This document shows, piece after piece, positions 1 to 9,696 of a DNA stretch of 64,000 bases. This DNA comes from Bacteroides nordii WAL 11050 = JCM 12987. GTDB taxonomy: Bacteria > Bacteroidota > Bacteroidia > Bacteroidales > Bacteroidaceae. A program made the translations under genes and the position numbers. The DNA lies in NCBI GenBank assembly GCA_000613465.1, contig BAJA01000024.1, positions 1 through 64,000 on the forward strand, in the 5' to 3' direction. A model generated the notes under the pieces. The model was not told where the DNA came from. It made no database searches and saw only the letters and a program-made list of their open reading frames with translations. Each line of letters starts with the position of its first letter. Within the stretch, counting starts at the first letter, position 1.

Positions 1-42
1 GCTGTTTCCTACCGGTAAATCAAATTTTAAAACTAAAAAATC

Positions 43-507
43 ATGGGAGTACCTTTTAAAAAGATTGCAAGAAAAGACCCGAGAAAGGCGGATGCGGTGG
101 AGAAGTTCTACCCGCAATTGGTGACCACGGGACCCAATGCGGATCTGGACGCAGTAGCGTTCAAAATGAAAGAGAAGAGTTCGCTTACATTAGGAGACAT
201 ACAGAGTGTGTTGACCAACTTCGTAGAGGCGATGAGGGAAGTGTTGTACAGCGGACAGTCAGTCAATATCAAGAACTTCGGTGTGTTCAGCCTCTCGGCA
301 CGGACCTTAGGGACAGAAGATGTAAAAGAGTGCACCGCCAAGAACATCAAAGCGGTGAAAATAAATTTCCGACCTTCAACCAGCATCCGACCGGACATTA
401 CAACCACACGCGCCGGAGAGAAAATAGACTTCTATGACTTGGAAGCCTTGCTGAAGAAGAAAGAGGAAGAAGGGGGCGAAGGAGAGGGAGAAGACCCTTC
501 AGTTTAA
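43..507 (+). CDS. HU-like DNA-binding protein
   Basis: A 154-residue protein of the HU-related family common in Bacteroides, longer than canonical HU (~90 residues). Seen: an N-terminal KKIARKDPRK segment, a central helical region (about residues 40-70) and the HU-type arm motif around NIKNFGVFSLSARTLG (about 75-90), then an acidic low-complexity tail (KKKEEEGGEGEGED). The family binds DNA without sequence specificity; its exact role is not established. A smalltalk micro-ORF lies about 180 bp downstream on the same strand, a pairing frequent in Bacteroides genomes. The start is the first ATG after an AT-rich leader. The product class is secure, the function is inferred. Confidence 0.9.
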   Translation: MGVPFKKIARKDPRKADAVEKFYPQLVTTGPNADLDAVAFKMKEKSSLTLGDIQSVLTNFVEAMREVLYSGQSVNIKNFGVFSLSARTLGTEDVKECTAKNIKAVKINFRPSTSIRPDITTTRAGEKIDFYDLEALLKKKEEEGGEGEGEDPSV

Positions 508-510
508 AGA

Positions 511-680
511 ACAATGGACAATGGACAGTTGACAATTGACAATGGACAATTGACAATTGACAGTTGCTATGCAGTGTAGGGACGATGATCAACAAGAAAA
601 AAGTGCTTAGAAAATTAAGAAAGCACAGAGCAATTACATAGCGCAGCCAATTGTCAACTGTCAATTGTCAACTGTCAACT
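511..680. repeat. GACAATTGACAGTT heptamer repeats with inverted arms
   Basis: After the HU-like gene, positions 511-566 carry repeated GACAATT/GACAGTT/GACAATG units. Positions 648-679 carry the reverse complement (CAATTGTCAACTGTC). The arms can pair over roughly 25-30 bp and leave an ~80-base loop. This resembles the heptamer-type intergenic repeats elsewhere in the window but with a different unit. The inverted arms are seen directly; function is unknown. Confidence 0.75.
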
Positions 681-688
681 AAATAAGT

Positions 689-784
689 ATGAAGAAATCA
701 ATCTGGGATAAAATCCTAAAAATTGTGATAGCAGTAGCTTCGGCTGTGTTAGGAGCGTTAGGGGCAAATGCGATGAACGTATAA
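689..784 (+). CDS. smalltalk protein (31 aa)
   Basis: A 31-residue ORF (starts MKKSIWDKILKIVIAVASAV, ends NAMNV) with a basic N-terminus followed by one hydrophobic helix with Gly/Ala small-residue motifs. From memory it matches the short Bacteroides family called 'smalltalk protein', typically found just after HU-like DNA-binding proteins. It probably sits in the inner membrane; its role is unknown. A strong stem-loop follows within 50 bp. It reads on the same strand as the HU-like gene, separated by the inverted repeat. Confidence 0.8.
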   Translation: MKKSIWDKILKIVIAVASAVLGALGANAMNV

Positions 785-831
785 GTTCGGAAGGCATGAA
801 AATGCGACAGGTTCGCAGATCGTTTTAAATT

Positions 832-873
832 GAAGGCTGCACAGTAGAAGATACTGTACAGCCTTCATTTTTA
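832..873 (+). terminator. Rho-independent terminator
   Basis: A GAAGGCTG...CAGCCTTC stem extended by ACAGTA/TACTGT around a five-base loop, followed by ATTTTT. It would end transcription of the HU-smalltalk unit and lies between convergent genes. The left flank is A-poor, so it is probably unidirectional. Confidence 0.8.
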
Positions 874-922
874 ACATATCTTGCTTACACGCATGTACGT
901 CATACAGGAAGACATTACAATG

Positions 923-3589
923 TCACTGTATCCGACTTATCTCCAGGTAATCCAGATTGCAATCATTGGCATCTTCCCTGCCATGAGACATATTAGAATC
1001 AAATCCTTTTCCTTCCGGATTGAGTCGCAAACTGACCACATGACGTCCGGCTTTCAAATTCTTCAATATATAATTTGACCTCGTCCATTTGTTCCAATCA
1101 CCTGTAGCTTCCAGAATAAATGTCCCGGAATCAACATTATCGACAAAGACAGAACGGATGGTACAGTAGGTTCCATCCGGACCGTGCCCGTTAGCGCCGG
1201 AAAGGACAAGAGCATAATCACCATCAGCAGGAACATCAATTGTAAAGGCCACATCTGCCGGTTTAGTATATAAGTCCACTACAAATCCCTTCCCGGAATA
1301 GCCGGGATGAACATTACTGAACGTTCCCTTCGATACAGCATCTTCCGCTTCAAAAACTTCCCGCCAGTCAGTTTTAATCACCGGATTGGAACAGTCGGAC
1401 TTAAAACCCCGTTTGTCCACCGAATACACTGAATAAAAGCCGGCAGGTTCCCGGCTAAGATCATATGGGAACGTTATTTCTTTATCTTCTATCTTTGTGC
1501 CACACAAGAAATAACGCAAGCCGGATTCTACCGGACAGTTAATAATCTGTCCTTTTTGTTCCAGTACAGGTTCTATCGGTGACCAATCCTCACGAGGTCC
1601 TGGCTGAACCAGATTCATTTTATCACTTGCGTGTGTTGCTGTCATCACAATATCAATTGTATAGTCTCCTTGTGCCGTAGCAGGCAACAGATAAGGTAAT
1701 TTTTGGTCTTGTCCGTTCACTGTAATTTTTTTGACTGTATTCCCTTTTCCGGTAATATTGATATTCAGTACTGCATCCCGATAACGGAAGTTCTCCAATG
1801 AAATTTTACCGGCCACAAGATCGGGTACTACCGGAGTAAAAGTAATCCCTTCTTCTTCCATGGTCATGCCAAACAATACACGGTAAACCATACTGATATA
1901 AGATGCCACCGACCACAACTGACGGGAAGAATTCAATGCCGTACCGCAATCATAACCCGTATCATAGGTCATATTCTCTTTGTGAGTCAAAAATAATGCA
2001 CCGGCACGAACCAATGATTTTATCATATGTTCCACTACTTTCGTATTTTTCACATCACGGGCGGCATACATATAAGGGGTTTCCCAGACCGGCCATACAC
2101 TCTTGTTATGATAAGAAAAGTCATCCGGAATACTCGGATATAGTACGGCAGCTCCATAAGGATAAAGCGGAAAGTTCTCTACCATTTGTATACTCTGTCC
2201 GGTAGTCGCTATATCCAATACAGCTGCCAGACCATTGGACATCACCCCTACTCTTTGAGTCGGCCTGTAACCCAGGTATTCCGGATAAAGATAGCAAGTA
2301 TAGCATCCTTGTTTTTCATCCCAAAAGTACTTATTTATATTCTCCTTCAAAAGACCGGAATATTTCTCCCACATAGCAATCTCTTCTGCCGGTTTCTGAA
2401 TAATACGCCCTGCAGTTCCAAGAAATTGATAAAAGAATTTATGTAATGCATTAGTTCCACTGGAAAAAGAATCAGCAATCACAGAATTTATAAACCAGTT
2501 GGGATAGGTATGTGTACGCCAGTCCATCGAACAGGTTTCTCCTTTAAACAAACCAACATTGGCATCAAATGTCACATGGATGTCTTTCAACGCCGTGTAT
2601 TTCAGACCGTCGTATACAGATTCCAACCAGCTCTTATCACCTGTGTACAAATAATATTCCCAGGCGGCCATTGCCCACACGACACGATCGGTAGAAATAG
2701 GCCAGGATCCGCCGCTACCTGTATCCTGAAGTGCTTCTTTCGGATTTTGTAAAGTCTGTTTTTCTAATGTCTTACGCGAGACCTCCGGCAGTATCCAGGC
2801 ATAAGAGAAATAGATACTGTACACAGCATCACGTGTCCATGTATCGGGCCATAAAGCGCCTGCCATAAACGTACTGTCCGTGCGGATATCAAGCTGCATC
2901 TCTTCCAGGGCCATATTATAAAGGGCTACCAACATACGGTTGTTTTCAGCTGTAAACCGAGGAAATGTAGAAATATCTTTTTGTAACTTCCAACGATTTT
3001 CTCCATGATAATTCGACTCTATTTCCGTATCAGAAATAGCAACAGCTTCTCTTGTCCCAAGGAAAGAAGCATCAATCACTTCCTCCGGAGTTATCATAAA
3101 AGAAAGGTCTGTACCTTTTTCACGTACAATATTCCAATGTGATTTAAAGTCTTTTACACGATCGGAAGCTCCCATTGCGATTCCATCTCCCCGACGCATC
3201 AGATGTAAATCCCGTGAAGTAGCCTTGTTCTCAAGTGTATACCAACCGCAGTTCTTCTGAGTCAAGAAATCAAATCCACCATATTTCCATTTCAGGTTTT
3301 CTTGTCCCTTACCATCAGAAGTTACGCACACAACCTCTTCTCCGTCAAACTGCAGGTATTTCCCGCTTTTCTTATTCTTGATCAGAAACTCTTCTCCGGG
3401 GGTACTTTCAATAATCCAAAGGAAATCATCTCCTGAGGGCTCGGCAGCGAAACAAAAAGTTCCCTCTTTCTCGCCTAAGTACTCTCCGGTATCACGATTC
3501 TGTAAGCTCCACTCGGAATAGACTCTATCATTACGGCAGGAAACCAAAGACAATAATACAATCAGACTAAAACATAAATGTAATTTCAT
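923..3589 (-). CDS. Lipoprotein glycoside hydrolase, (alpha/alpha)6 type, with trefoil-like and CBM-like domains
   Basis: 888 residues. A lipoprotein signal ends at LVSC (Cys18). Residues ~25-165 form a beta-trefoil-like region with repeated 'YL...W' patterns (NRDTGEYLG, NKKSGKYLQF). Residues ~200-610 form a Trp-rich catalytic region of the six-hairpin type (DTWTRDAVYS, WPISTDRVVWAMAAWEYYL, WPVWETPYMYA), resembling MGH1-like/GH63-like hydrolases. The C-terminal ~140 residues (FEAEDAV...DYLEI) look like a CBM35/CBM6-type sugar-binding module. It is the last gene of the PUL block and likely acts at the cell surface. The GH family number and substrate cannot be fixed from the sequence alone. Confidence 0.7.
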   Translation of the reverse strand: MKLHLCFSLIVLLSLVSCRNDRVYSEWSLQNRDTGEYLGEKEGTFCFAAEPSGDDFLWIIESTPGEEFLIKNKKSGKYLQFDGEEVVCVTSDGKGQENLKWKYGGFDFLTQKNCGWYTLENKATSRDLHLMRRGDGIAMGASDRVKDFKSHWNIVREKGTDLSFMITPEEVIDASFLGTREAVAISDTEIESNYHGENRWKLQKDISTFPRFTAENNRMLVALYNMALEEMQLDIRTDSTFMAGALWPDTWTRDAVYSIYFSYAWILPEVSRKTLEKQTLQNPKEALQDTGSGGSWPISTDRVVWAMAAWEYYLYTGDKSWLESVYDGLKYTALKDIHVTFDANVGLFKGETCSMDWRTHTYPNWFINSVIADSFSSGTNALHKFFYQFLGTAGRIIQKPAEEIAMWEKYSGLLKENINKYFWDEKQGCYTCYLYPEYLGYRPTQRVGVMSNGLAAVLDIATTGQSIQMVENFPLYPYGAAVLYPSIPDDFSYHNKSVWPVWETPYMYAARDVKNTKVVEHMIKSLVRAGALFLTHKENMTYDTGYDCGTALNSSRQLWSVASYISMVYRVLFGMTMEEEGITFTPVVPDLVAGKISLENFRYRDAVLNINITGKGNTVKKITVNGQDQKLPYLLPATAQGDYTIDIVMTATHASDKMNLVQPGPREDWSPIEPVLEQKGQIINCPVESGLRYFLCGTKIEDKEITFPYDLSREPAGFYSVYSVDKRGFKSDCSNPVIKTDWREVFEAEDAVSKGTFSNVHPGYSGKGFVVDLYTKPADVAFTIDVPADGDYALVLSGANGHGPDGTYCTIRSVFVDNVDSGTFILEATGDWNKWTRSNYILKNLKAGRHVVSLRLNPEGKGFDSNMSHGREDANDCNLDYLEISRIQ

Positions 3590-3591
3590 AT

Positions 3592-3739
3592 AAGTAGTAC
3601 TTCAAATTTAATTCATACTATGACAACCTATCATTGAAACGCAGATTATCGCAAATTCACGCAAAAAATATCGTCCCTCAAGTACAGCAAACCTTCTAAT
3701 TTGCGAAAATCTGCGATCATTTGCGTTTTAATAAAACGT
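3592..3739. repeat. Imperfect-palindrome intergenic element, copy 1
   Basis: It begins AAGTAGTACTTCAAATTTAA, then TCATACTATGACAAC, and contains paired AAACGCAGAT...GCAAATTCACGCAAA and TTTGCGAAAATCTGCG...TTTGCGTTT arms. The same element occurs at 19636-19800, 25994-26168, 30846-30985 and, shortened, at 63746-63827. Here it lies between two genes of the same minus-strand block. Confidence 0.85.
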
Positions 3740-3770
3740 TCATTTAATGAGGATACAGTACTTAAAGGAA

Positions 3771-4895
3771 TTATTTTATAATCAATTTTTTAGTAACCAC
3801 ATTATTTCCGCATTCTACACGAACGAAATAATGTCCGCTGCTCCAACCATCCACTGGTATGTCTGTGGTAGGACCTGCAACAATCGTTCTAACCAGTTGT
3901 CCGGTCACGTTATAAACAGAGATCCGATTATTATCAGAATTCGTCTTTACGGCAAACGAAGCATCTTTTTCAACGATTACAGGATAAACAGATACAGCCT
4001 CTTCCTGCTTTTCCGTGCTTACGCCTGTCCCACTTCCCTTACCAAGTTTTACACCACGTACACAGGTCGGCTTAATCCCGGCAGGCATAAAAAAGGTTTC
4101 ATCAAAAGAACCACGACCACTTTTACTATATCCGTTATTCTCAGGTTTAGTAGCCGGATTACGAAGGTTAACATTTACTTCTTCGTCGTTCACCGAACAG
4201 ATTGCCATATCATCATATCCGTCACCATTAAAATCCAACAGTAAAGGAATGTCATTTTTAGTTCCAAACTGCATATTCGCAATATCCTGATTTGCAAAAT
4301 CCGGAGTTTTATATTCTGTAACAGAAGGAGTAAAAGAGCATAGCCAATTTCCTTTATCATATAAAACAACATCTGCCTGTCCATCATTATTCATATCTCC
4401 AGCCAACAAATAATCGCTTTCCGTAATACCAAAAGCAAGATTTACATCCGGAGCCATTGCCATGAAATGCATAAGCCACCAAAGTCCGTACTCATTGTCA
4501 CGGCGAATAGCAACATCACCCACACCGTCACCGTTGAAATCTGCCGAGAGTGCTTTATCTCCTACTGCCATTCCATACACAACATCCTGCGGATCAATAA
4601 AATTATTATTTCCATCGTTATAATAGAATCGCCAATGAATAAGCTGGTCTACCGAACAGGAACGGTCTACCTCGCATAAATCAAAATAACCGTCACCATT
4701 GGCATCATATACAAAGACTTCGGATATCTGCAAATCTTTAGTCTGCGTAGGAACCGTAAGGTCAATCTTTCCATCCAAATCGAAATCGAACTGATAACCT
4801 GCCCCGTAAGACCAATACACGATACCATCGGATTTTTGAGCATACATAAAAACAGCCATCAAACAGGCCAGAGTTGCAAGTATTAACTTTTTCAT
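3771..4895 (-). CDS. FG-GAP/VCBS repeat secreted protein with C-terminal sorting-like domain
   Basis: About 374 residues from ATG at 4895 (MKKLILATLACLM signal peptide); two in-frame upstream ATGs exist but would only put extra residues before the signal. It has repeated Ca-binding-type loops (DANGDGYFDL, DFNGDGVGDVA, DMNNDGQADVV, DFNGDGYDDMA), probably folding as a beta-propeller. The last ~75 residues (VYPVIVEKDA...GQLVRTI...VTKKLIIK) resemble a type A C-terminal sorting domain of type IX secretion. It lies between the GH66-like gene and the glycoside hydrolase, and may act as a surface glycan-binding protein. The repeats are certain; the role is inferred. Confidence 0.75.
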   Translation of the reverse strand: MKKLILATLACLMAVFMYAQKSDGIVYWSYGAGYQFDFDLDGKIDLTVPTQTKDLQISEVFVYDANGDGYFDLCEVDRSCSVDQLIHWRFYYNDGNNNFIDPQDVVYGMAVGDKALSADFNGDGVGDVAIRRDNEYGLWWLMHFMAMAPDVNLAFGITESDYLLAGDMNNDGQADVVLYDKGNWLCSFTPSVTEYKTPDFANQDIANMQFGTKNDIPLLLDFNGDGYDDMAICSVNDEEVNVNLRNPATKPENNGYSKSGRGSFDETFFMPAGIKPTCVRGVKLGKGSGTGVSTEKQEEAVSVYPVIVEKDASFAVKTNSDNNRISVYNVTGQLVRTIVAGPTTDIPVDGWSSGHYFVRVECGNNVVTKKLIIK

Positions 4896-4948
4896 AACCA
4901 TTAAATTTAAATTATACAATAGTAATTCATCAACATTTATTTAAAACT

Positions 4949-7900
4949 TTACCGAAGTACAACTGAAGAATATAAAGAGTAAAGACCCTTCTCTTCAGTA
5001 TCATTAATAGTCAGCAGATAAGCCCCCTTCGGTAATGGAGGAATGCTGCAAGAGAGTATCCCGTTATTAAACCGGAGTCTGTCTTCATAACAGATACGGC
5101 CTCCCATATCCATTAACCGGATTTCGTAAAGATGTTCCTGTTGCATTCCACCAGATACAATCATCAGAGAACCTTCGTCAGTAAAACAGATTTTTATTTC
5201 ATCTTTTTCCTTAAAAGAATCAATTCCTGTATACCCGTCAGACATGAAAATCAAATTATCATAGTCGGCACTATTCCTGTCTACCGGTCCCATGAAAACA
5301 GATATTACAATAGCATCCGCCCAATCTTCTCCCCACAATCCGATGAGGTCTTGCTGAATATTCCTTTCATATTCCACCCATTCGCCGTCTTTGGGCTTTA
5401 CGGGTGTCAATGTAAGGTAAGCCAATCCCGGTTGAGAATATCCTACCCGATAGAATATGTCTTTCGTTTCCCATACAGGAGAACTGGCAGACGGTTTTAT
5501 CAGACGGAAACCAAACCAACAAGCCGTGGTGTTGTGAGAACGAATCGCTATTTTAAAGCGGTTGAATTGATCAATAGGTACACGTATGGCACCATCCGAA
5601 GTGGTGGTGAAACGAATCATTCCCGGAGTTACCTGCAATGCCCTCTCACCCGCAAATGCATCCGTTATCCTATCGGCATGAGATACATTACCGTTATAAT
5701 CATTGGATACGATGAGAGGTTCCTGATCATCAAAAACTGTAATAGCACTGACTTTTCCGGAGCGTAGGGTTTCTCCTCTGGCATCGTATTGGAAAGGAAA
5801 CAGATCAAATGTAACAGCTTCTTTTCCGGGTTCCTGAGGCATTCCAACCGTATTGTTCAAATTCAGTACCAAGGTGGCAAATGTATCCAATGAAGGGAGT
5901 GACACCCGTATTTTAGTACCTTCCCGGGTATAATCCACTTTCCGGCTTTCTTCCAAAGTAATGCAATAAAGATCTGTCGGAGTCACATTGTCCGGCAGTG
6001 TAAAAGATACCTCTACTGCTTTTGTCTGAGGGGCTGCATTAACTGCATCCCAGCGCAAATCTATTGTAGAACCATAATTTACCAAATCGACAATCAAAGC
6101 ATCCACGGCGAGTTCGTTTGTCCCAGCGTCTCTTTAATTTGGCATAGATACCGGTGGCATTACTCAATGATAAATCCGAATAATTATAATCGGCAATCAC
6201 ATAGGCATGATTGGAATAATACAGATAGGCTCCGTAAGCCTCTGTAAACTTATTCCAGCTGGCTATCCGTTCGAGTACTTCCACCGGATAATTTACAGCA
6301 TGGAAAGGTACGGGATCTGTAAAGCTTGCCACTCCGTCTACGACCTGTGCAGCCGGATAACCACCGGCAGAAAGGCAGGTAGCAAATTGATAATCGATAT
6401 TCTGTTTGGGCCAGCCAGTCGTTAAATTCATCTCAGCAGGCGGATAAAAATTGGCAAATACAGGCTTATCCGGATAACGTGATTTTGCTTCATAAATATC
6501 ACGGTAGAGGTCTGTATATTTGGTTCCCGTACCAAAAGGCCAAAGCTCCATAAACTGATGGTTGGCTACGGCTCCCGTAGTATAATGGGGAATGTTTCCA
6601 CTTGTAGAAGGTAGTTGTAAAGCCGTCGTAGTGACATCTGTACGTACCTCTTTCACTGCCAAATCCAAACGATTAACCAATGGAGCCATTTCGGATGAAA
6701 AGTTACAAGCAGCAGAAGTTCCGTCACAAACATAGTTCTCAGGTAAGCCATACCAATCCCAACGATATCCGTCCCAATTATACTCCTTCTGCGCCTTCAC
6801 AGCCTGAGATACAAAATAATCATTGAAATTTTTAAAAGTCTCCCCTCCTATTGTATAGGAGGCATCGACTGATTCGTTGGTAGACATCAAGTAAAGATAA
6901 GAGTTGCCATAAGTAATGAAACTGCGGTCAGCTACATTCCGCATAGCCCAATCGGGATAATTATGAGCGAAAGCCGGAGTGGCGGCATATATACCGGTAT
7001 AGCAAACAGAACGTCCTCCGATACTACGGAATTTCTCTATTTTCTTTTTCATTGTCTCTTTGCTTGTCCAAAGGCGATCGTCTCCTACATAGGTGTTCCA
7101 CGTTTCCGTTTGAGGAGCAATTTCTTCGTGAGCTCTCATCCAGGATGATACTCCAATGTATTAATTCCTACAGCTTCCAGATTATGAGCCCATTTATCCA
7201 CATTCAAAGAATTATCAAAAATACAGGTCCACCCGTGACGGAGATTCACCTCCCGCCCTGTTTCTTCAAAGGTAGCCAAAGGCAAAGCCACAGGACGTGA
7301 ATTATCCATATCAGCAGACATGACAGCAAGAACACCCGTTAGCGGTACCATTACAGTACTATCGACAGTACCATACCCTTTTGAATCGGCATAATGTTCA
7401 TAACGAGGCTTGTCTGCCGACCAATAATTAATAAGGACCTGTCCGGTAGAAGGACGATAAAGAGCCATATCGGTATAGCCGTCGCCATTAAAATCACCGG
7501 TAAAAGGAATATCTTCTGTTGTACCGAACACTACTCCGTTAATAGCCAAAGGCATATCGAATTCAGGATAACCGGTCAAAGAAGAGAACGCAACATACCA
7601 GGTTCCCGTAGAAGGACGATAAACAGCAAGGTCATCTACCCCATCACCGTTAAAATCACCGGATAAAGGGATATCTCCGGGTAATCCGAATTGACCTCTG
7701 GCATCGACATTCCCCTCACAAGGGGAAAAGTCGATATACCAGGTGGCCAGTCCTCCGGCTCCGGAACGCATAACGGCAATATCAGTCTTTCCATCACCAT
7801 TAAAGTCACCAGTCACGTACTTATCGGTAGCACTGATGCCAAAACTTACCGAAGGGCTTGTTATCCAATCTTTTTTACCATCATTTATTTTCCATACCCA

Positions 7901-8134
7901 TTTTATATTTTCACCGCTAATCTCTACCTCACAAATATCTACCAACCCATCGCCATTATAATCGCCCACACAAGCTCCCCCTATAAAAGCAGCATCCACC
8001 GTTTGAGTAATATGAGACTGATTGCCGATATCATAACTCCATCCCGATTGTGTCCTGTAAATCAAATCGTCGTGCGCATTCATCCAGGAAGCGAGAAATC
8101 CAAAGACAACTAACAATAGAAATTTCTTTTTCAT
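4949..8134 (-). CDS. FG-GAP repeat protein fused to GH66-like glycosidase (two frameshifts)
   Basis: Three pieces read as one ~1061-residue protein: 8134-7136, 7139-6039 and ~6120-4949. Piece 1 has a signal peptide and FG-GAP loops (GDYNGDGLVDI, GDFNGDGKTDIA, GDFNGDGVDDLA, GDFNGDGYTDMA), and ends within the catalytic domain start. Piece 2 holds the (beta/alpha)8 core with candidate nucleophile Asp in WDGYRWDWYG and candidate acid Glu in MELWPFG. Piece 3 continues LVNYGSTIDLRW, a beta-sandwich and a sorting-like C-terminus. A one-base loss near 7143 (inserting a C gives HPWMRAHEE) and one extra base near 6122 explain the breaks. GH66 enzymes attack alpha-1,6-glucans (dextran). The GH66 assignment is moderate; the single-gene interpretation is strong. 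Confidence 0.65.
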
Positions 8135-8151
8135 ACTTTTTCTGATTCAAA

Positions 8152-9684
8152 TTAATATCCGGGATTATTCGGTCTCAAATTGGGGTTGGCATCAATATCA
8201 TCCATTGGAACAGGCAATAACAGATGTTTGGGAGTAGTGAAATTGGTTTTGCCTATACTATGAAAGAAATTTTTTGCATACTCTCCGTTTTCATCATAAC
8301 GAATCAAATCGAACCAACGGTGACCGCCTTCAAAAGCCAATTCCATACGACGCTCGTGACGAATGATTTCACGCAACTCTGCCTGGTCTTCGGTAGTAAC
8401 ATTAGGTAATCCCGCCCTGACACGAACACGATTCAACGGCCCTCCTTCTTCATAAGAAGCAGCAGGAGCACATGCCTCTTCGGTATGCCCGGTTTCATTC
8501 AAAGCTTCGGCATACATCAGCAACACATCGGCATAACGCAATACGGGAAAGTTCAAAGGACTATCCATTGCACGGTCCTGCCCAATATCTTCACACAAGA
8601 ATTTCTTCACATTATGTCCGGTTTGAGAAACCGAAGGGTTATAGGCCCATCCTTTATACTGGTCGCCCTGACACCAGACAGATACTACCTTACGCAAATC
8701 TCCGGCTTCATATGAATTCACAAATTCCGGGTAAACGGCAAACCAGCCAAAGTTTCCCCATCTGCCACCAATGGCTACCGGAGCCAAAGGAGCCATATAG
8801 TCATTGTGCCAAGCTCCCTGTCCAAGTATGTCAAATTCGGAATAGGTAGTTATATCTTTTTCGTACTGTACCTCAAACAAGCTTTCGGGGCCATTCTCAC
8901 GCAAATAATCAAAGTTCCAATCGTACCTTCTGTTTAATGAATACACATTCAAAGCATTCAATTCTTCGATGGCCTGAATGGTATCATCATATCTTTTCAG
9001 CGTAAGATAAACCTTTGCCAATAATCCTAAAGAAGCACCTTTGGTAGCACGACCAATGTCGGAAGATTGTTCATATTGCACAGGCAGCATGGTAGAAGCA
9101 TCTTTCAAATCCTGTATAATCAGTTCATAAACCTTTTCTTTGGGTGTACGATGAACCTGTAAGTCGTCTCCTGCTGTCTGCTGAGTCTTAATCAGCGGAA
9201 CATCTCCAAACAAACGTACCAGATTGAAATAATACAGAGCACGAAGGAAATGTGCTTCTCCCTTATATTGAGTAATCTTATCCGGACTTACATGGACAGC
9301 ATCATCTATGTTATTCAAAATCCAGTTCGTACGACTGATGCCTGCCCAAGGGCCCCGCCATAATTCTTTTGCACCAGAGTTATCACTGGTAGTTATAAAA
9401 TTGGCAAGTTGGGTAGTTTCCAACCCATTGCCTCCCGCTTCATTGCCTACACTACCCTCTCCGGCCACAATATCCAGTGTCCACATACGGAGATTGTACA
9501 TATACGAACTTTGCAGACGCTGGTACATGGAGTTGACTCCACTTTCTATTTCTTCTGCCGTACCTTTCTCGAAGAAATTATCGGTAATAATCTGGTCACT
9601 GGGTAATATTTCCAGCTTATCCATACAACTCTGACTACAGAGTGACAGTCCTAAAAAGGCGAATATATAAATATACTTTTTCAT
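8152..9684 (-). CDS. SusD-like outer-membrane glycan-binding lipoprotein
   Basis: 510 residues with a lipoprotein signal (SLCSQSC, Cys20 region). SusD/RagB features are visible: N-terminal 'DQIITDNFFEKGTAEEIESG', the TPR-like helical segment 'AHFLRALYYFNLVRLFGDVPL', and the C-terminal 'RHERRMELAFEGGHRWFDLIRYD' followed by 'PVPMDDIDANPNLRPNNPGY'. It pairs with the SusC protein 12 bp upstream to capture and import glycans at the cell surface. The GH66-like gene follows after 17 bp, so susC-susD-GH66 are surely co-transcribed. Confidence 0.95.
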   Translation of the reverse strand: MKKYIYIFAFLGLSLCSQSCMDKLEILPSDQIITDNFFEKGTAEEIESGVNSMYQRLQSSYMYNLRMWTLDIVAGEGSVGNEAGGNGLETTQLANFITTSDNSGAKELWRGPWAGISRTNWILNNIDDAVHVSPDKITQYKGEAHFLRALYYFNLVRLFGDVPLIKTQQTAGDDLQVHRTPKEKVYELIIQDLKDASTMLPVQYEQSSDIGRATKGASLGLLAKVYLTLKRYDDTIQAIEELNALNVYSLNRRYDWNFDYLRENGPESLFEVQYEKDITTYSEFDILGQGAWHNDYMAPLAPVAIGGRWGNFGWFAVYPEFVNSYEAGDLRKVVSVWCQGDQYKGWAYNPSVSQTGHNVKKFLCEDIGQDRAMDSPLNFPVLRYADVLLMYAEALNETGHTEEACAPAASYEEGGPLNRVRVRAGLPNVTTEDQAELREIIRHERRMELAFEGGHRWFDLIRYDENGEYAKNFFHSIGKTNFTTPKHLLLPVPMDDIDANPNLRPNNPGY

Positions 9685-9696
9685 GGCTTTATCATA

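Noticed and set aside
881..1078. Short plus-strand ORF overlapping the end of the glycoside hydrolase
   Set aside because: It is antisense to a conserved coding domain and unrecognisable.
7136..7139. ATGA overlap in the GH66 gene as translational coupling or programmed frameshift
   Set aside because: The break falls inside one domain, a C insertion gives a natural sequence, and many other genes here show the same one-base loss.
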